64,000 bases of DNA from Prorocentrum cordatum (GCA_963575745.1 CAUYUJ010015960.1:390530-454529); one strand, 5' to 3'; positions 51,724-63,315 are shown, numbered from the stretch's first letter. Translations and numbers: made by a program. The notes: generated by a model not told the origin, from the letters alone.

Positions 51724-52345
51724 TCACTGCTCTCTGGCTCTGGCTGGCCAGCACGTTTCGAAATCACACGCTGAAGCAGGAGGAGGAGGAGGCGGAGGTG
51801 GAGAAGCAGGATTCATAGGAGGAGTGGCAGCAGCTAGGTCAGACGCCCGAGTATGCTGCAACCCCCCAGAACCGTTTTTTTGTGTGCGCGCGATCGGTCG
51901 CGATTGGAGACCAACATGGATCGCCACCGCGACCGCATTGAGCAGAGCGCCTCTTTTGTAGGAGGTAGCGAAGAGGTACATCGTGGAGCTGATGACTTGA
52001 CCAGGTGCTAGGCACTCGGCAAAGATGATTTCAGGGTCGCACACAGATCCCAATCAGAGCTGGGATGCAGCAAGACCGACTGAAGCAATGAGCGAGAGTT
52101 GATGAGCCGCCAGGGTACTGAGCAGAAGGAGTGGCGCCAGCATGTCTGATGAGGGAAAGCTTGAGGAAGCCACTTGCACACCGACCCCAGAGCTCGATGT
52201 GCCCACCGGGCCTCGCTACGTCTGGCGCCGGTGTGCACTTGACGTTTTCCTCGAGAGCCTGTAGACCGAGCCCCTGCGCACGGGGTGCTAGTAGACAGCT
52301 GGTTGCACAGGAGCCTCGACGAGCGAGCACAGGGTGACAGGGCAT
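51724..52345 (-). other. Possible decayed gene, unknown
   Basis: Minus-strand text in one frame reads GLGLQALEENVKCTPAPDVA and RPGGHIELWGRCASGFLKL (52345-52150). In another frame it reads EIIFAECLAPGQVISSTMYL and FATSYKRGALLNAVAVAIHV (52030-51900). Both are protein-like but need at least one frameshift to join. No domain is recognised. Confidence 0.3.
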
Positions 52346-52493
52346 CTACCTCGCACTAGTGCGTGATACACCGGGACGACGGGACGACAAAGCCGTCGAT
52401 ACATCATCATAACTTTGGGCGGGGGGGATTGCCTCGCACTTGTGCGCGGCAAATTTGCTTAAGCCACACTTGAAAGCGCACCTTTAGCTACCG

Positions 52494-52671
52494 TTAAGTC
52501 GGGCCTGTCCCTCTACGGGAGGAATATTCAAAAATATCGACTATTTGATTTGTCTGACTATCTCCCTCTGGCGACGATCTGTTTGACTAGTTCTGAGTTT
52601 CTCGATTATGTTTGGGCTACTTTTTTTTTGTTCGTCCAAAATCCACCTGCAGGGGGGACACGCCCGACCTT
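52494..52671. mobile_element. Short TIR element, family B copy 5
   Basis: Left end TTAAGTCGGGCCTGTCCC then TCTACGGGAGG. Right end CACCTGCAGGGGGGACACGC then CCGACCTT. The interior is slightly longer than in other copies. It lies just upstream of the exon candidate at 52693. Confidence 0.8.
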
Positions 52672-52692
52672 CAACCACCACCCCGTTTACAG

Positions 52693-52859
52693 ACGCCCCG
52701 GTTGCAGCGGCTTGTGGAGATGACGTGCCGCCCCGGGGAGGTGCGCATCGTGGCCGAGGCGGCGACAGGCCCGCGCACGCCTCGCGGGGGCCCGGCCGCG
52801 CGCGCCGGGGTGTCGCCCCTGGGGCACGTGGCCGGGCACCCGCTGCGGGCGACGTCGAG
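52693..52859 (+). CDS. Candidate exon, unknown protein
   Basis: After TTTACAG (52686-52692) a frame reads TPRLQRLVEMTCRPGEVRIV and AEAATGPRTPRGGPAARAG to HPLRATSR, ending at GTCGAG|GTGTGG. Almost every codon ends in G or C. The length of 167 nt shifts the phase. No domain is recognised. The family B element upstream would lie in the preceding intron. Confidence 0.5.
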
Positions 52860-53040
52860 GTGTGGAGGGAGGGAGGGAGGGCGGGAAGGGAGGGAGGGAG
52901 GGAGGAGGAGGGAGGAGGAGGGCGGGAGGAGGAGGGAGGGAGAAGGAGGGAAGGAGAAGGAGGGAGGGAGGGAGGGAGGAAGGAGGGAGGGAGGGAGGAG
53001 GAGGGAGGGAGGAGGAGGGAGGGAGGGAGGAGGAGGGAGA
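52860..53040. repeat. GGAGG-rich microsatellite
   Basis: GGGAGGGAGGAGGAGGGAGG-type tract of about 180 bp directly after the exon candidate. Confidence 0.9.
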
Positions 53041-55015
53041 GACTGTGGAGATCGGAGATGACGGGGATGAGGAGGAAGTGTCCGAGGGGCGGGGGGAGAG
53101 CCAGGAGATGCGGAGAACGGTTTTTGGGATCGCGCATCTGCTTCAGCCGCTGGCTGGTCAGGTGACAAGTCGGCACGCAACACGCAAAACAATGCAGGGA
53201 ATGATTTCTTCAATTTGCATCGGCTCGGGCGCCAAGGTTGCGGGCGTTGCCTATCGCAGGGAAAGGCAGAAAGTGCAGCACAGTACGATATCGGTTCAGT
53301 TGATGCAAAACAGGACAAGGCACATACAAAGAGACAGCGAAGCGGGCGGGCTGTTTCGTTGTGCCAGGTCCTTGACGCATGAAGAAGGATGCAACCCTCG
53401 GCCCTCATCACAGCCTTGAGGCGGGAAGAAATCCTGGGCCCTTCATCGCAGACCTGAGTACGGCACGGGGGGAACATCAAGATCCTCGCACCAGGATTCA
53501 GGAGAGGAGGTGCTGCAGCACAGTCTAAATTGCCAGCCAGGGTGGCTTGCCTTAGCCGAGTGGCGCCACCCTTGTCCGAGCCTGCGCACTTCCGTCAACG
53601 CCTGGCGGCGTGGACGATTTTTCTTTTCCGTCCACCGGCACGAGCGACAGACGGCGGACGACGGCACCGTCGGCCGCCTGCGCGTCGAGCAGCTCTCCAC
53701 ATCCGAGGCCGCCCCAGGCGAAGGCACACAGGCAGAGGGACGAGAACCTGCGGGCGCGGCACTGCAGGCTGCCCGGAGGGAGGGGGCCCCGCACGTGTGG
53801 CGCGCTATCGGGCGTACCATGCTCACCGGCTGCGATCACGTGGGCCCCACAGGAGAACTCAAGCGGGGCATGCGGCAGGCTGGCAGCTGCGGCAGAGCTG
53901 CTGAATCTGGCGGGGGGGCAACTCGGCCTCGCACGAGCGGGGGGCCTCGCGCGTGTGATGCGCTTGCGGGTATACCATTGTCCTCAGCTGGGTTCACGTG
54001 GGCCCTTGGCAAACGAGCAGCAGAGAGGCATGCATCTAACTGGGCAGGAGGCTGGCGAGCCCTTGGGACCTGCACGCTGCGATCCGTCAACAAGAGCGCA
54101 GCCGCACGAGAGAGGTGTGGGGGCGAAGCGGCGGCGGCAAAGCAGAGAGTGGGAAACGCGAGCCTTCCACACCAGTTAGCTGCCGACTCGCTAGCATGTT
54201 CTATCGAACAGACCTTGCCAGAACGATGCATCTGCAGCCCGTGGCGCCACGAGCTGTGCTGTGGCTGCCTTGGCAGCCCTGCGCACCTGTGCCCCGCTCC
54301 ATGGCGAGTCAAGCCCTGACCTCATCTGACAACCGCGCCAGCTGGAGGAGAGGGGGGCGCGGGCGTCGAGCCCCGGGTTCCCGGCAGTTGCTCGCCAGGG
54401 AAGGCTTGCGCGTCAAAGTATTACTTCTCCTTGTCAGCCTCGGGTGGCCCTGGTGACCTAAGCGTGGCAGTGGGGCCTAAGACGTCACCGCCCTGCCCCT
54501 GCTATGTTGCTGCAGGCTCGGGCGGGTAGGAGCGACTCATGTCGGGATCCGCCCGTCGGGCCTGAGCCCAACGAGACACAACATCAGGGGCCCAGTCCCC
54601 GCGCTGCCGCGTTGTCCCTGATGCGGATCGCAGGAGCCCCCCCCCCCCCCGATATTTTCTGGCACCGGTTCTTCGCGGTTTCTGGCCCACATCGTATGCA
54701 CATAACAGATCGTGCGATCTGCAAAACATTTGTTTGCCAAGCGCTTGCACTGCCAGTCGGGGTAAGTCTCCCTCTCTGCGGCCTTCCGTTCCCAGAGAGT
54801 GCCGTCTTGGCCCAGCAAGTGTGTCATGACCTTTCCTTCCATGTGAGCACCCGCCTCTCTCCTCCGCGACTGTGCAAGGCCGAAACACGTAAAAGCACGA
54901 CGCCCGCTACGACTCACCGCGCCCGCGACGACAAGGAACACCTGTCGGCGCCCGCGACGACTGGCCGCGCTTGCACAGATCATAGTCCGCGGTAGTCACT
55001 GGTTGGGAGGGGAGA
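53041..55015. other. No recognisable gene; diverged 150-bp duplication
   Basis: Two segments (about 53797-53850 and 53951-54005) share GCGCTATCGGGCGTACCAT/GCGCTTGCGGGTATACCAT and CACGTGGGCCC words at a spacing of 154 bp. Frames on both strands are open but have no domain resemblance. Confidence 0.4.
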
Positions 55016-57720
55016 TTAGGGCCTTGAGGGGCTGCCATGCGAAGGGCGTCGCAGTCTGGCTGCGCCAGTCGCAAGGTTGCGGATGTTCCATCCGCAGAGT
55101 GTGCCTACTGTGAGGTGCGCAGCGAATAGTGTGACCATCGCTCCGAGAAGCACGTTGTCTGTCCACGCCTTTTCCATCAGTCGTGACGCGATCGCAGCCT
55201 CCCCCAACGCTCGACGCGCGTCCGCGGCAGGGGCGAGCCGCTGCCATCAGCCCGCTGCACGGCAGGCCGAGACTCGCAAAGCTCCCCCCCGACAAGAAGG
55301 CCCGCTTCGCTGACGCACGTTTCATCCACTTGCGAGCGCATCAGCCTTCATCGCGTCGCCGAGCGTCGCATGAAGCTGCGTCGATGGAAGCTGCAGTAAC
55401 AGTTCGGTCGGCAAGGTGGCGCGCGAACTCCGCCAGCGTCTGACTGCCCCCTTCCCGCCGTCGACCGCAGCGCAGGTTCAGCGCGCAGTATTCTACCCGG
55501 CGCGCAGTGCGCGGGGCGGGGCCAGCCGCGACATTCGCAATTTGTTTCGGAAGAGACAAATCCGTTGGATACCTCCCCGTGCTCGGATCAGCCAGCATCG
55601 GAGCGGGGCGCTGGCGGCGGCGGCGGCGGTGGGCATTCGGCATCCAGATCGGTCGCCGCCGTGCGTTCCCTAGCTTCCTGCTGCGGTTGAACCGCCATCG
55701 CTCTCGGTTTCGAGCTCCAAGGGCCCCGCGGCCCTCGCGGTTGGGAACGCCGGCGCAGCCTCGAACTTCTTCGCCCCGCCCATGAAAGAACCCTCCTGGG
55801 GCCCTACATCGGCACGCTCCGAATGACACGCTGGCTTCTGTCGCGCAGCAAGCAGGGCGCGCGGGCACGTCGGCGAGTTCGAGGCCAGACGAGAAGTTAG
55901 ATGCGCCCGAGTTCGAAACGCCGTTAGACGCGCCTGTCATCGCGAGCACGCCGCTGGGATTAGTTTAGGTCTGCTCTGACGCGCCCGCAAGTCTGACAAT
56001 GTCGGAGCAGTCCTTGGCGACTTGCTCTGCCGTGTCTGTGCGCTGTCTACGCGTGCGCGCGCGTGCGTAGCTTGCCCTAGTAGCCGTTTCCAGGCCGACG
56101 GACTCTTCTCGGCAAGTGCAACCGCGCGGCGCCGTGTCTGAACGCGGTGGCGGCAGCTCGGCGCAGGCGCGGCTGGCAGAGTGAAATCAGTCTAGGTCTT
56201 CAAGCAAGAGACCCACCCATGTCCGTGACCTCGCGGGCGGCGCCGCGGCTCTCCATTCCGCTTTCGCCAGCGCAACTGCGAGGGCGGGGCCGCTGACCTG
56301 CGTCGATCTGCGCAGTCGTAACCTCGCCGCGCGCAAGAAGAGCATCGGTGTCAGGCGGTGGCGTTGCACCAGCGCCACCTGTTCGGGCGAGGGGAACTCG
56401 CCCTCCGCGAGCCGCGCGCAGGCAGCCGCGCGATGCACCTTCACGACATCGATCCACGATTAGTTCGTTTTCGCGCATGGCGAGGCCGGCCAGGCACCTG
56501 CGCTGCACAAGCGCTCCAACATGACCAGACTGTCCGCAGCGGCCGCCCTGGCGCCGACGAGGCCTCGGCGGCGAACGCGCGCCCCCTCAGCGTCTGCAAC
56601 GACGCGACTGCGGTGTTCGCGCGGCGCCGAGACTTAGGCCCCATGACCCTTCCCCCGGTCGATGACAGATCCCAATGGATTGCTGTCAAGTGCCCCTGGA
56701 TCTGTTTATGGGCTGAGCAAGTTGGACGTTGCTCGTGAAAGTGCGCCACCTTGCTGCTGAGAAATGATTCTCTTTGCTTGGTTGGCCCCTGCCCCCCCGG
56801 CTGAATATTGCCGCAGTCTTGCCCAGCCCCGCATTCGGCGAGCGCCCGTGCGTAGCAGATTTGTTATCTACAGCCACCATCGCCCGACGCGGGCCGAAAT
56901 GTATACTGCCCGTTGCCAATGCCAACGTTGCTGTTCCATCGTCCGCGAATTCAGCGTTCACAAGTGGCATTGTAGCAGTGGCGCCCGTACTTGTGCATGC
57001 GTTCGCAATATTGCGGCCGTCGTCGCGCGGTGGATCGTGCACGAGACCTTCGGTCGCATGCATGCTGCGCGCGGCGTCATGCAAGAAACCGATATAATAT
57101 CTTACAAGATGTCGGCCAGCGGTTGTCCCTGGAACGCAGATCTGAGGCAGGGTTGATTGTTTGGGCCCTTCGTAGATAAATCATGGTACGCGGTGGCACT
57201 ACGTTACTTGGCGCGCCACGTTCGCCTTCATATCTTTGCGGGGCAACTGCGCGCCATGCTGCTGTAGTCGACGCGCGCGCATGCGCATGCTGACGGCGGT
57301 AGTCCCACTGCTTTGACAGTGCAAGCAATTGACCGGTCTTTGAGCTGCGATCGCTGCAGTCGATTGGGCGCTCCGGTAGAAGGCCTGCGCCACATCTATG
57401 AGCAGCGCGCCGCGCGAATGATTGCTGTGGCGGGCATGCCGCTGCGCGAGCCGAAAGATGAGCGACGCTCGAGTGGTGCTGCGACCTGGTATTGCATGAA
57501 CTGCGTGGGCCTAGCCATGTCAATGAGCTGCGGCATGTGTTGGTCTCGCAAACACATCCTCTATGCCTTGCCTCTTCAAGACGATGCCAAAGTCGACTTC
57601 GGGCTCGAGCAGAACTTGGGGTTTGCGGTAGCTGGCTTGAGGTCATGCTAGAAGCCCCTTTTCCACTGAAGTAGTTCAGCCAACGTAATCCAGGACTACA
57701 GTTGTGCTGGGTAATCCAGC
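55016..57720. other. No recognisable gene; several protein-like fragments
   Basis: The best fragments are a plus frame at 57313-57651 with three C-x2-C pairs (CDRC, CMNC, CGMC) and a minus frame near 57080-56800 (NAEFADDGTATLALATGS). Neither has a family match I can name. They may be parts of decayed retroelement or host genes. The remainder is complex GC-rich sequence. Confidence 0.35.
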
Positions 57721-57721
57721 T

Positions 57722-58070
57722 GCCTACAGCAAATCCCGCCGCCGTGCCAGCCCGGCACGCTCGGCGGCTCTCCTTTCGAAGGGGCACGGCAGGGGCGTAG
57801 TGAATGTTTTTTTTGGGGGGTCTCGTGGGAGGCTTGTCGGGGGCCTCCTGGATGCAGTTGTGAAGCCTCTTCTGGGCCCTCTGGGGTCTTCTTGTGGGCC
57901 ACTTGGGCGTTTCTTGGGGCCTCCTGGGGGCCCCTTGGGGCCTCTCGGGGCGGGGGTCTCGGATTTTCGGTTCGCGTTATCTCTCTGGGGCCTCTTGAGG
58001 GCCGTTTTGATGCCCTTTTGGGTAATTAGTCTTGGGTGTCCCTTGGGCCCTTTTTCGGGCGTCGGAAGGC
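57722..58070 (+). repeat. Head module followed by CTTGGGGGCC array
   Basis: The module CCCGCCGCCGTGCC (57735-57748) precedes, after a T/G run, an array of TCTTGTGGGCC- and CCTTGGGGCCTC-like units from 57825 to 58070. Confidence 0.7.
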
Positions 58071-58075
58071 CGATC

Positions 58076-58208
58076 CATTATAACAGAAAATTCATTATAA
58101 CAAAAAACGGAAGGAAAACATTCATTATAGCCAAAAAGTCAGTATTACAAAAAAATCATTATAACAAAAAAGTTCGGAAAGGCGAGAGCGCCAAAATTCA
58201 TTATATCA
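58076..58208 (+). repeat. AT-rich TTCATTATAACAAAAAA repeats
   Basis: Five irregular units of CATTATAACAAAAAA separated by GGAAGG-type spacers form an AT-rich island in GC-rich surroundings. Confidence 0.85.
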
Positions 58209-58443
58209 AAAAAACGTAAGGAGCAATTGGGGAACTTCTTGGGGAGGGCAACGGCTGGTCGCCGATCATCTGGCATCTGGCACCATAGAACGCCGATGGT
58301 AAGGCGTCACTTGCAGAGCCGCGACCGCGATCCGCAGCCATAGGGCCCAAGCGCTGGGGCGCCTTCCCTGAACCCTGAACCACGGTCGGGGAAGCGCATG
58401 GCCCGAGTCTCGTCATTTTCACGGTTGCCCTGGCATTTTTTCC

Positions 58444-58604
58444 TTAAGTTGGGCACGTCCCTTTACAGGAGTAAAATTCAAAATTGCCAAAAGATCGCAT
58501 GGTACGTGTTTGTGGGCATTTTGAAACCATGGTTGAAGTTTTGTTGGACTATTTGTTTTATTTCATCGAAAATCCCCCTGTAGGAGGACATGCCCGACAT
58601 AAGG
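58444..58604. mobile_element. Short TIR element, family B copy 6
   Basis: Left end TTAAGTTGGGCACGTCCC then TTTACAGGAG. Right end CCCCCTGTAGGAGGACATGC then CCGACATAA. Size and core resemble copies 1 and 2. Confidence 0.8.
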
Positions 58605-59770
58605 TTAGGTCGAGTCCCCCGAGCCAGAGTCGTACGTCTCCCCGACACGTGGCGCCAAGCACCAACCAACGACCAAGCACCGCCACCGGGAGTTTCTGGC
58701 CCTCGGCCCTTGGCCGTGGGATTCCAGGCGGCCCAGGTAGCGCCGGAACGCCCAGGGCGGCACAGAAGGCATAAACACACAGCGCGCAGCGCGCGCAAGG
58801 CAGAACGCATAGCGCATAATTAAGACGCGTCAGGCAAGCCTTGGAAGCCTCTTGCGCCATTTTGAGGATATCTTTTGCGTTTTTTCGCGATCGTTCGGCG
58901 ACTCGAGGCCCTCTTGGACCGTCTCGGGTGCCGTCTGGGCCGTCATGGAAGCCCAAAAGAGCCCCAGGTAGGCGCCGTGGTCGTCCAGGGACCCCCGGGG
59001 GCATGGGCGATGCACGCGACGCTGCGAGACCCAGGGGGGGCCCCTTCGCAGATTATGCAAAAGCCCGACCAGGCAGCACATGGCATCATTCTAGCACCTC
59101 AACGTTCCACGGATCAAGGTGGCGGATACAGCGTTGCAACTTCAATTGGGGGCTTGTGAGCCTGTCCCCCCGTCGAACCGTTGCATCTTGAAGCTACCTG
59201 TCAAGCCTGTCTGCACGCGAGCTGGAAGTTGGCAAAGGAAGCGGTCGTCTGCACTGCGATTGGCTCAGACTCGCTCACACCTTCATGCATTTTTCTTCCA
59301 AAATGCTCTGTGGTCGTTCGCATATGTTGCTTCGCTGTTGCCGCCATGTCAACACTGCCAAGTTGTTGCTGCCAAGGCTCTGCTGCTTCCAACTCGGACA
59401 ACAGGCTTGCCTTGCAGATCATGCAAGATGGCGTCCCCCGAACCATCCGATGACGTCGAGATCCAGCCCCATTCCTCCGAGGGGCGGCGAATGCAGCCGC
59501 GAACTGTCTCCGGTCCCAGGCATCCAGGGCATCCCAAACAATCACGTTGCAATGCGCCGTTGAGTCCGGGGAGGTCGGTTTCTGAATCGCAAACGCTGCA
59601 GCCCGCAGGAAAAAAACACGATTACGACCAGGGAAAGCCTTGCCATAACCAGAACCACCTAAACATACAGTGCAACCTGTTGCACTGGAAACAGATCTGA
59701 GCCCCGTGGATCCGAATCCCTGAGCTGTAGGCCGGTGCACCTTCGGGATAGATAGTCCTGAGCAGGCTGC
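58605..59770. other. No recognisable gene
   Basis: Weak CTTGGGGCC-like words at 58840-58960. Open frames on both strands (59120-59740) lack recognisable motifs. Confidence 0.4.
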
Positions 59771-60184
59771 CTACGCAGCCACCCAGCTGGTCGCGGGAGA
59801 GGGGGGGAGGTACATTCGACCTTTGTCATCCTTCAGCGGCGTGGTAAACGCACGCGAAGCTACCAACACGGACGTATTAGCTTTTGCAATTGTTTCACAG
59901 CAGTCATGCAGCATCGCATGCGAGGGATCTTCGTGATACGAAAAGTAGTTGTCACGTACGCACGCATACTCATAATTGTGCAGCCTTCTTGTCTGATGCC
60001 TATGCCACGAACGCAATTGCAAGTCGAAGTTGCTTCGGCCGGTGTCGGAGCCGTCGCAAGTCGACGTGTCCGTTGGAGCGACAGCCCATGAGCGAGAATG
60101 TCTGAGCAGACGACCGATCCTGCCTGGCTTCATTCGCTTTGTCCGAACGCTGTGGGGGCAACGCGAGGTAACTGTCTTGGCCAA
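59771..60184 (-). pseudogene. Possible continuation of the second LINE
   Basis: A minus frame reads SNFDLQLRSWHRHQTRRLHN and YEYACVRDNYFSYHEDPSHA, then AMLHDCCETIAKAN. It lies downstream, in transcription order, of the endonuclease pieces at 61452-60360 and may be the linker region. No named motif. Confidence 0.3.
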
Positions 60185-60359
60185 TTCCTGACTGAGAAAC
60201 TCGGCATGGTCGTCGGGGTGCAGTTGAAACGCATGTATTACGCATCCACTGTCTGGCGTAGATTACGCAATTGTCTGACATGTACTTGTCTGGAACGCTC
60301 GATTCGTCTGGCATGTATTACGCATCGTGCACCGCTGTTTACCGGCACACCCCTGATCA

Positions 60360-61452
60360 TCAAGCTTCTTGGTCGCGTGGAATTTTGGGCCTTTTTCGTG
60401 TGCCAGCAGGGTTCCCATCTTCTGGCAGCCGTACGTCGGCCATAACCACAAAGACGTCATCGGCGCGCATCGAAAGGTCCACGGCAGGATCCACCCCCTG
60501 ATCGCCCACGAGCGGCAGCATGCCAGCTGGAATTATCACGCAGTCGACTATGTGCCCAGGATCTTGTGGTGCCGCTCCAGGAGGACTGCAGGTCCCATGG
60601 ATTCCCGAAGCTGGTTCAACCACGTCGACACCGCTGTTTGATCGGTCCGTTTCAGGAGCGCGTGAACAACTAACCCCTGGCATGGGCTCGGCGTCGGCCC
60701 CGACCGCGCCGAAACCGATCTTGCCTTCCGCGAACCCAGCGTAGCATTCGCATCCAGTATGCGATGTAGGGGTGCGGCCAGTTGGGTTTTTATCGCACCT
60801 CCTGTTCCAACTGCTTCCAACATTCGGCGGCGAGCGAGGGGGGGGGAGTGAGAAGGAGAAGGCCTTCTCAGAAGGTGGCGGGACTTCTTAGCAGCCCTCG
60901 CGCCTTCTGATACATATTATGTGTCTTCGGAGGTGTCTCTGAAGGCCAGGGAACTTCCGAGCCTTCTGAGAAGGCCAGCGTCTTTTCATTTGCCCCCCAG
61001 GCTCGCTGCCGAACAATGCTTCTACCTCTGTCGCCGTCTCACGTGAATGTGGCGCGCGTGCAAAACGAAGACGGCAATGCACAAAATTGAGGCCCGAAAG
61101 GGCGGCTAACACGTGTCGAGACGAGTGTGCGTACACCCGAGCATGATACCGTGCCAGCATATTTTGAAGTGATAATTGCATGCGTTCATGGGCTCAAAGC
61201 GCCACCCCACAATGTCCAGATGGTTCGGCAGCCGATATCACCACATGATAGTCGGTCGCCATCCTCCACCTGCTGTGCTTTAGTCGTGTCTCCAAGGCAC
61301 CAACTACCGATCAGGTACTGCTGGCGAACTACTCGTGCAGGGATGTCAATGCCTGCCGCATCCTGGCATCTGCGCCTGAGGCGGGACCCGCCTCCTTCTA
61401 CCTTTGCCCTGCGGGGGCACAGCGTCAGGACGTTGGCTACTGCCAGTCGCAC
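60360..61452 (-). pseudogene. Second LINE: endonuclease fragments
   Basis: Minus strand: VANVLTLCPRRAKVEGGG (61452 onward) resembles the N-terminal Asn motif, as seen in other APE endonucleases. After the family A insertion, ILDANATLGSRKARS (60760-60700 region) resembles the GDFNAxLG block, and VSTWLN the TW block. After a frameshift, HIVDCVIIPAGM and DDVFVVMADVRL resemble the RIDY and DH blocks. Many residues are lost, and it is clearly dead. Confidence 0.5.
60823..61013. mobile_element. Short TIR element, family A copy 3, inside the LINE fragment
   Basis: Ends TTCGGCGGCGAGCGAGGGGG and GGCTCGCTGCCGAA, with CTTCTCAGAAGG palindromes inside. It lies between two parts of the endonuclease reading, so it inserted after the LINE. 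No clean target duplication. Confidence 0.75.
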
Positions 61453-61589
61453 TCGACTGCATCTTGCCCCATCGGCGGCCCGAGGCAGATCCTCACCATT
61501 ATTTAATCGCTTCGCTCATTCCGCCGGCCCATACAGTCTCATGTCTGCCGTTTGCCCGAGGGCCTGGTGTCAATGCGGCGCTTTGGGGG

Positions 61590-62190
61590 TTCCTGGGGCC
61601 GCTTGGGGGACTCCTGGGGCGCTCGGGGGGGCATTTGGGGGGCCTCCTGGGGCCGCTTGGGGGACTCTTGGGGGCCTCCTGAGGGCCCCGTGGGGGCCTC
61701 TTGGGGCCTCTTAGGGGCCTCGTAGGGGCTTCTTAGGGCCGAGGGCTCGAAATGTTGTTTCGTGTTCCCTCTCTGGGGCCCCTTTGGGGGCGTTCTTGGG
61801 GCCCTCTTGGACCGTTTTGGAGGCTTCTTGGGCCGTCTTCGAGCCCTCTTGGGCCATCTTGGGGCCCTCTTGGGTGCCTCTTGGGCCCTCTTGGGGCGAT
61901 CTTGGGGGCCTCTTGGGCCGTCTTGGGGCGTCGGGAAGCCGAAAAGGTGGAAGCTCCAAAATCTCTCAAAAACCTATGGAAAAACAATGATTTTTGCCTC
62001 CGGGGGCCCTATTGGGAGTGCTCTTGGAGGCCTCTTGGGGCGTCTGGGGGCTATCTTGGGCGTCTTGGAGCGATCTTGTGGCATGTCGGACCCCTCGTGT
62101 ACCATCTTGGGGGCCTCTTGGGGGCCTCTTGGCCTTTCTTGGGGCTCTCGGGGACGTCTCGGAGCCCTGTTGGTGCGCTCATGGAGCGCT
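61590..62190 (+). repeat. CTTGGGGGCC-type arrays with the AT-rich spacer motif
   Basis: Arrays at 61590-61930 and 62010-62190 are separated by GCCGAAAAGGTGGAAGC, CAAAAACCTATGG and AAAAACAATGATTTTTGCC (61935-61995), the same spacer as at 32046. Confidence 0.8.
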
Positions 62191-62205
62191 CGGGGGGACC
62201 CGGCC

Positions 62206-62265
62206 GGGACCCGGCCGGGACCCGGCCGGGACCCGGCCGGGACCCGGCCGGGGACCGGCCGGGAC
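62206..62265 (+). repeat. 11-bp tandem repeat GGGACCCGGCC
   Basis: Five to six near-perfect units, then decayed units to 62270. Confidence 0.9.
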
Positions 62266-62331
62266 CTGGTCGGGGTACTTTTCGTCCGGGGACCCCCAGG
62301 GGCCGCCCCGCGCGCGCGAACTAGAAAATTG

Positions 62332-63069
62332 TTAACCAGTTACCGGAGATCTTAGCACGCCTCTGGCCCGTTGGGCCGGCGAATTCGATCCGCATTCTGC
62401 AGCAGACGACGAGAACACGTCAGCTGGTGTCAGCAGAAGAAAACGATGGCGGAGTGATCTCAGTCTGGCAGGGAGTGTTCGAGGGTACGCCCAGGCACCA
62501 CGGTTGCACATCTCCGATATCCACAGCCACAGTACGACATGCAATTGAGCACGCAAGAAATCCCACGGCACAACATCGTGTGAAGCAGGCGGAGCCAGGC
62601 CCACGGACGATAGGCGAGCGATCGTATCCACAAGCTCATTTAGTCGGTGGCCTACGTGTCCCAGGACGTGCATCCAAGCCAGCCGAAGATCCTTCCAAAG
62701 CAGTTAGACCAACTCATCCAAGATTTTTGGCAACATTCCACAGGATTGATACTCAACCCCTACAGCAACCACTTCGACCTCCATATGGTTGTCCGTGTGG
62801 ACCTGCACGGGCAACTCTCGGAACCAGCTGGGGGCCCGCAACTCAGCTGGTCCTGACGCACTTGCGAATTCTTCCTGAAGGTTGGCAGCTGGGGGCGGCA
62901 GATACCCCGCTCCATGAGGGCGCTCGTCCCGAAATATCCCAACAAACCACAAACGCCCTAGACGGAGGCCTTCAATACGGGCATTCGTCGATGCACCTGA
63001 AGCGTGGGTAAACACGCCATGCCTGCCAATATCAAAAGTGGTAATGGGGGGAACACACCCGTGATGCAA
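62332..63069 (-). pseudogene. RNase H domain of a LINE, one stop
   Basis: Minus frame: LPVQVHTDNHMEVEVVAVG carries the TDN motif. After an in-frame TAA (62704-62706) the same frame continues LLWKDLRLAWMHVLGHVGHR and LNELVDTIARL, the H...N-E-x2-D-x2-A block of RNase H type I. The first catalytic Asp region is not clear. Known LINEs carry this domain after the RT, but no RT lies on its 5' side within the window, so it is a fragment. Confidence 0.65.
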
Positions 63070-63315
63070 GAACAGTTGTTGTGTGGAGGAGTGGAGGTGG
63101 GGGGGAGGAATGGCAATGCTCTGGTTGCTGTACCTCCCGGTGGAAAAACGAGGTGTGAGGGTGGCATGATTTGGCCATGCAGCATGAACATGACAAAATG
63201 TCAGACCAATTCAGGATGATGCTGGCCAGCATCATGCCGCTGCAAAATGCGCCCGCGCGGCCCATCTGATAGACGGGCGGCCCGCTTACCGTCGCCGTCT
63301 CGCTCAGCAGGCTCA

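Noticed and set aside
57313-57651. Zinc-binding protein with three C-x2-C pairs
   Set aside because: Spacing matches no family I know, and no neighbouring exons support it; kept only as a note in the region entry.
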